From contig CAZELH010000035.1 in the NCBI GenBank assembly GCA_964513095.1, positions 1 through 8,571 on the forward strand: a DNA stretch of 8,571 nucleotides, read 5' to 3'. Positions 5,949 through 8,571 of this stretch are shown here, piece by piece. Position 1 is the stretch's first letter. Every line of letters begins with the position of its first letter. The DNA is from JBDKGD01 sp964513095 (lineage in GTDB: Bacteria; Patescibacteriota; Minisyncoccia; UBA6257; 2-01-FULL-56-20). The notes beneath the pieces are model-generated. The model searched no databases. It saw nothing but the letters and a program-made list of their open reading frames with translations, and was not told the DNA's origin. Made by a program: the position numbers and the translations under genes.

Positions 5949-6692
5949 TTATAACAAATTCCAAAATGCTTCAAACAACCCACGGAAAGAATCGGCGATG
6001 TCTTTGTGTTCAATAAACACACCGGAAATACTTCCCTTTAAAGAAACAAGCGCCACCGTCGATCCATAGATAGCAACATCAAATCCAATCGGTAATTTTT
6101 CGGGACTAATATGTTTCGTTTGCGTATATTCGGCATTCACCACTCCCTCCAAGATAGGCCCCTTACTGTGCGTATAAATTAACTTTGAAAAAATCTTCTT
6201 ATTCAATCGCTTAGAACTGTGCGACTCCAAATGATTAGGGAAAATACGCAACACATCATCATACGATGAAATCTCATACAACGTTTTTTCACCAGATCGC
6301 AAAAATTCTTCCTGCGTTTTTTTAATACCTTCTATACCCTCAATAAAACGCACTTTGGCGCGCCCCCCAGAGGCATCAAACATCGACAACAACTGCGGAA
6401 GCACATCAGCCAATTCTTGCTTTTTTTGTTGCACGCTTGACTGCTCTTTTTCAAGAAGCACCTGAAACTGATCGGGGCTTTCGGCTTGAAACAACTGCTT
6501 CTTTCCTTTTGTCTGCACACTGACCAAGCCCATGCGACGCAAGTTTTCAATTTGCACATAGGTTGTGGGACGGTTCACGCCGGTCCGAGCAGAAATTTCA
6601 AGTACCGAAGATGGCCCCAGCTCAAGCATCGCGGCATACACTTTTGCTTCTTTATCTGCTAACCCTAAATTTTTTAAATGATGAATCATCAT
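5949..6692 (-). CDS. TrmB-family transcriptional regulator
   Basis: A 247-residue predicted DNA-binding regulator. Residues about 6-75 form a TrmB-type winged helix: LGLADKEAKVYAAMLELG, then SVLEISARTGVNRPTTYVQI as helix-turn-helix and LRRMGLVSVQTKGKKQLFQAESP as wing. A likely coiled coil follows (DQFQVLLEKEQSSVQQKKQE, about 77-100), usual in TrmB dimers. The rest (about 112-247) is an effector-type domain with RFIEGIEGIKKTQEEFL and a Gly-Ser strand pattern ending VFIEHKDIADSFRGLFEAFW. TrmB regulators of archaea often sense sugars, but no ligand can be deduced here. Its ATG overlaps the gatB stop (ATGA, 6689-6692), there is no Shine-Dalgarno sequence, and translation is probably coupled to gatB. 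Two adjacent ATG codons (6692 and 6689) make the exact first residue uncertain by one. Its target genes are unknown. Confidence 0.85.
   Translation of the reverse strand: MMIHHLKNLGLADKEAKVYAAMLELGPSSVLEISARTGVNRPTTYVQIENLRRMGLVSVQTKGKKQLFQAESPDQFQVLLEKEQSSVQQKKQELADVLPQLLSMFDASGGRAKVRFIEGIEGIKKTQEEFLRSGEKTLYEISSYDDVLRIFPNHLESHSSKRLNKKIFSKLIYTHSKGPILEGVVNAEYTQTKHISPEKLPIGFDVAIYGSTVALVSLKGSISGVFIEHKDIADSFRGLFEAFWNLL
6678..6692. repeat. 15-bp inverted repeat over the TrmB-family gene start
   Basis: ATGATGA-A-TCATCAT is a perfect 7-bp inverted repeat around one base, lying over the gatB stop and the first codons of the regulator (MMIHH). It may be a chance result of these codons. An operator for autoregulation inside the operon is possible but unsupported. 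Confidence 0.3.
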
Positions 6693-8089
6693 AGCTGTGC
6701 AAGAATTGTTTGTTTAATAGTTTCTGGATTTCCCCGTCCCTTCAACGCTCCCATCGCTCGACCAATGAGAAATTGCAACGCGGCAACCTTACCATTCTTA
6801 TAATCTTGCACTACCGTCGGATTTGCCGCAAGGATCTCGGCTACAACCACACGCAACGCTTCGCCGTCATCAATTGTTCCTAAATCATGTTTTGCAATCA
6901 ACGTTTCTGGGTCTTCCCCACTCTCATACATCAAAACCAATAAATCCTTCGCCTGACGACTCATGATTGTTTTTTTCTCAAGAAGCACCATTAAATGAGC
7001 GAAATGTTCGGGAGTAATTTTTGACGCATACAAAGAATCTTCTTTCTGCAACAATAATCCTTTCAAATCAGTGGTAAGGTAATTAAAAAGCGTCATCGGT
7101 GAAGCAGTAGAAATTTGCGCACGAAGCTCGCTCACCGATTCTTCAAAAAATTCCGCTAAATCACGCTCGAGAATTAACGTTTCAGTTTGAACATCTGAAA
7201 GCCCGTATTCTTTCATAAATCGTTCGCGTTTTTGAACAGGAAGTTCTGGTAGTGCTCCGCGCAACGCTTCGATGTCAAACACCGCTGTTTCAAATGGCGG
7301 AATATCGGGTTCGGGAAAATATCGATAATCCTGCGCGCCCTCTTTGTACCGTTGATGCACCGTTTGTTTTTTCACCTCATCCCACCCACGCGTTTCCTGC
7401 CGAAGCGGTTCACCGGTTTCCAATGCCTTTTTTTGACGAGCAATTTCATATTCGATACTCGCCTCAACCGCTTTAAAAGAATTGATGTTTTTAATTTCTG
7501 CTTTCGTGCCCATATTCAAACTCACATTTGGTTCAATGCGCATCTGTCCTTTTTCCATATCCGCGTCGGACACTCCCAAATAACGAAGAGTGAGTTGCAA
7601 CTGACGCGCAAAATCCCCCGCCTGTTTAGCAGATCGAACATCCGGCTCGGTCACCAGCTCCATCAAAGGCACGCCCGCACGATTAAAATCTACCAACGTG
7701 GCATTACCCGTGCCATGCTGGAGCTTTCCCACATCTTCTTCCAAATGAATACGATGAATACGAATACCGTTTAACATACCGCCACGCACAATGGGCAAAT
7801 CATATTGGGAAATCTGATATCCTTTTGGCTGATCGGGATAAAAATAGTTTTTGCGATCAAATTTCGTAAGAGGACTAATATCCGCGCCCAATGCTAAGCC
7901 AACTTTGATAAGACTTTCAATCGCTTTTTTATTTGGCACGGGAAGCGTCCCCGGATGCCCAAGACACACGGGACAGACGTTAACGTTCGGGTGCTTTTCT
8001 GTTGCATCATTTGTGCAATCACAAAACATCTTTGTGGCAGTCGCCAGCTCCACATGAATTTCCAAGCCAATAGTCGGTTGATACTCCAT
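6689..8089 (-). CDS. gatB: Aspartyl/glutamyl-tRNA amidotransferase subunit B
   Basis: tRNA-binding and kinase-like subunit of the GatCAB complex, which converts Glu-tRNA(Gln) to Gln-tRNA(Gln), and/or Asp-tRNA(Asn) to Asn-tRNA(Asn), using ammonia from GatA. The 466 residues are near the usual ~475. Visible are IGLEIHVEL (7-15), four zinc-ligand cysteines C23, C25, C39 and C42 (MFCDC...VCPVC), FDRKNYFYPDQPKGYQISQYD (77-97), HLEEDVGK (115-122) and the family signature VDFNRAGVPLMELVTEP (133-149). The C-terminal YqeY-like domain ends in MGALKGRGNPETIKQTILAQL. gatA and gatC are not in the window, so the subunits are probably scattered. No Shine-Dalgarno sequence precedes the ATG; a TACAAT hexamer lies 13 nt upstream, which would give a very short leader. 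It forms an operon with the TrmB-family gene through an ATGA overlap. Presence implies the indirect amidation route in this organism. Confidence 0.97.
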   Translation of the reverse strand: MEYQPTIGLEIHVELATATKMFCDCTNDATEKHPNVNVCPVCLGHPGTLPVPNKKAIESLIKVGLALGADISPLTKFDRKNYFYPDQPKGYQISQYDLPIVRGGMLNGIRIHRIHLEEDVGKLQHGTGNATLVDFNRAGVPLMELVTEPDVRSAKQAGDFARQLQLTLRYLGVSDADMEKGQMRIEPNVSLNMGTKAEIKNINSFKAVEASIEYEIARQKKALETGEPLRQETRGWDEVKKQTVHQRYKEGAQDYRYFPEPDIPPFETAVFDIEALRGALPELPVQKRERFMKEYGLSDVQTETLILERDLAEFFEESVSELRAQISTASPMTLFNYLTTDLKGLLLQKEDSLYASKITPEHFAHLMVLLEKKTIMSRQAKDLLVLMYESGEDPETLIAKHDLGTIDDGEALRVVVAEILAANPTVVQDYKNGKVAALQFLIGRAMGALKGRGNPETIKQTILAQL

Positions 8090-8102
8090 AATCAGTTGTC
8101 TT

Positions 8103-8131
8103 ATTGTACAACAAAATAAGGAGCGGAAAAA
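8103..8131 (-). promoter_or_regulatory. Putative gatB promoter
   Basis: On the minus strand TACAAT (8103-8108) lies 17 nt after a weak TTTTTC -35 (8126-8131) and 13 nt before the gatB ATG. It overlaps the palindrome TTGTACAA (8104-8111) and a wider GTTGT/ACAAC inverted repeat (8095-8099, 8108-8112). It stands back to back with the plus-strand promoter at 8133. Confidence 0.4.
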
Positions 8132-8132
8132 C

Positions 8133-8161
8133 TTGACATTTTACAAAAAAGAGAGTAATAA
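8133..8161 (+). promoter_or_regulatory. Putative promoter of the plus-strand membrane protein gene
   Basis: Perfect -35 TTGACA (8133-8138), 17-nt spacer, and a weak -10 TAATAA (8156-8161, three of six). A TAATAT further down (8190-8195) is an alternative -10 without a good -35. The leader would be about 55 nt. Confidence 0.45.
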
Positions 8162-8222
8162 AACAAAAGAGATTTCCATTACGGATTTCTAATATTTTCC
8201 AACTGAAAAAGGAGAAGCGGGT

Positions 8223-8571
8223 ATGAATACGATATTGACACTGTTTTTCATCGCATTGTTTTGGGTTGGTCTTGGTGCCCTAACCCATTTCTTGAGGATA
8301 GATTTTATCGAAATTCTCAAGGAAGAAAATCTGCCGGTAAACCAGCGACCTCTCTGGCAAGCGGTGCTGGCAATAATCCTCGTCAAAAGTGCGGTTACTC
8401 GAACAGGCAAACAACTATCTGAATGCCTAGACGAACGCGAGCCGAAACTGACGGAAACATTTAAAAAATGGCCACTGATAGTGGTAGTCGCGCTAATTCG
8501 CTCATTAGGAATTCTGAGTCTGATGAAAACTCGATTACACGATTTGTGGCAGAACAACACAATGCACAAGG
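8223..8571 (+). CDS. Unknown membrane protein, 5' part (runs off the window)
   Basis: An open frame runs from ATG at 8223 through the right edge with no stop: 116 visible residues beginning MNTILTLFFIALFWVGLGAL. The start is supported by AAGGAG (8209-8214), 8 nt before the ATG. Residues about 3-22 form one hydrophobic segment. A second, shorter one is around 45-56 (LWQAVLAIILVK) and a third at about 84-101 (PLIVVVALIRSLGILSLM). Charged stretches lie between them (IDFIEILKEENLP, ECLDEREPKLTETFKKW). The first segment has no lipobox and could be a signal anchor. I recognise no family. It is the only protein gene on the plus strand, divergent from gatB across 133 nt. That this strand and frame are coding is supported by the good Shine-Dalgarno sequence, the preceding TTGACA and the membrane-like pattern; the stop-free antisense frame has no such support. 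Confidence 0.7.
   Translation, partial: MNTILTLFFIALFWVGLGALTHFLRIDFIEILKEENLPVNQRPLWQAVLAIILVKSAVTRTGKQLSECLDEREPKLTETFKKWPLIVVVALIRSLGILSLMKTRLHDLWQNNTMHK

Noticed and set aside
8189..8569. Minus-strand 126-codon frame opposite the plus-strand membrane protein
   Set aside because: Composition is Ser/Arg/Ile-rich without domain features; the plus-strand frame has a good Shine-Dalgarno sequence, promoter and membrane-like pattern, and explains the region better.
1..8571. tRNA or rRNA genes, CRISPR array, insertion sequence or attachment site
   Set aside because: No cloverleaf or rRNA-like segment, no spaced repeats, no transposase or integrase frame, and no terminal inverted repeats were seen on either strand.

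Overview
The window looks like a stretch of chromosome from a small-genome bacterium, most likely a member of the candidate phyla radiation (Patescibacteria). This is an inference from gene character, not a database match. The supporting points are a SecA with an extra block of about 35 residues before the AYAADITYGTN motif, a short single-domain ribosome hibernation factor, a TrmB-type regulator translated from the end of gatB, compact spacing, and a mixture of Shine-Dalgarno-led and apparently leaderless genes. There is no sign of phage, transposon, CRISPR array or tRNA/rRNA genes.

Layout, left to right. All recognised genes up to 8089 lie on the minus strand, so they are read from right to left. 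At 2-619 is an HD-domain phosphohydrolase with its own promoter. A strong intrinsic terminator (672-711) separates it from a two-gene unit: a proline-rich, EF-hand-like lipoprotein (1707-2606), followed 33 nt later by an unrecognised cytoplasmic protein with a Tyr-rich tail (726-1673). A run of exactly 100 Ns (2712-2811) then cuts off the 3' end of secA (2812-5189). Upstream of secA is hpf (5311-5631), with a weak terminator hairpin between the two; hpf next to secA is an order known from other bacteria such as Bacillus. Further right, gatB (6689-8089) and a TrmB-family regulator (5949-6692) overlap by four bases (ATGA) and form an operon. Divergent from gatB, on the plus strand, is the 5' part of a gene for an unknown membrane protein (8223 to the window edge).

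The least ordinary part is the 317-nt gap between hpf and the TrmB gene. It holds a complete-looking plus-strand transcription unit with no recognisable gene: an extended -10 promoter with a perfect -35 (5724-5752), about 165 nt of sequence with several hairpins, and a strong intrinsic terminator (5886-5925). Within it a strong Shine-Dalgarno sequence runs straight into a perfect 16-bp palindrome that contains an ATG and a three-codon reading frame. I read it as a candidate small regulatory RNA or leader-type RNA.

Functionally the window is mostly housekeeping: protein export (SecA), ribosome hibernation (HPF), the amidotransferase route to Gln-tRNA/Asn-tRNA (GatB) and nucleotide clean-up (HD hydrolase). 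The lipoprotein pair, the plus-strand membrane protein and the orphan transcript are uncharacterised. hpf, gatB and the HD gene lack a usable Shine-Dalgarno sequence and have a -10-like hexamer 6-13 nt before the start codon, suggesting leaderless or nearly leaderless mRNAs. The lipoprotein, its downstream partner and the plus-strand gene have clear Shine-Dalgarno sequences.
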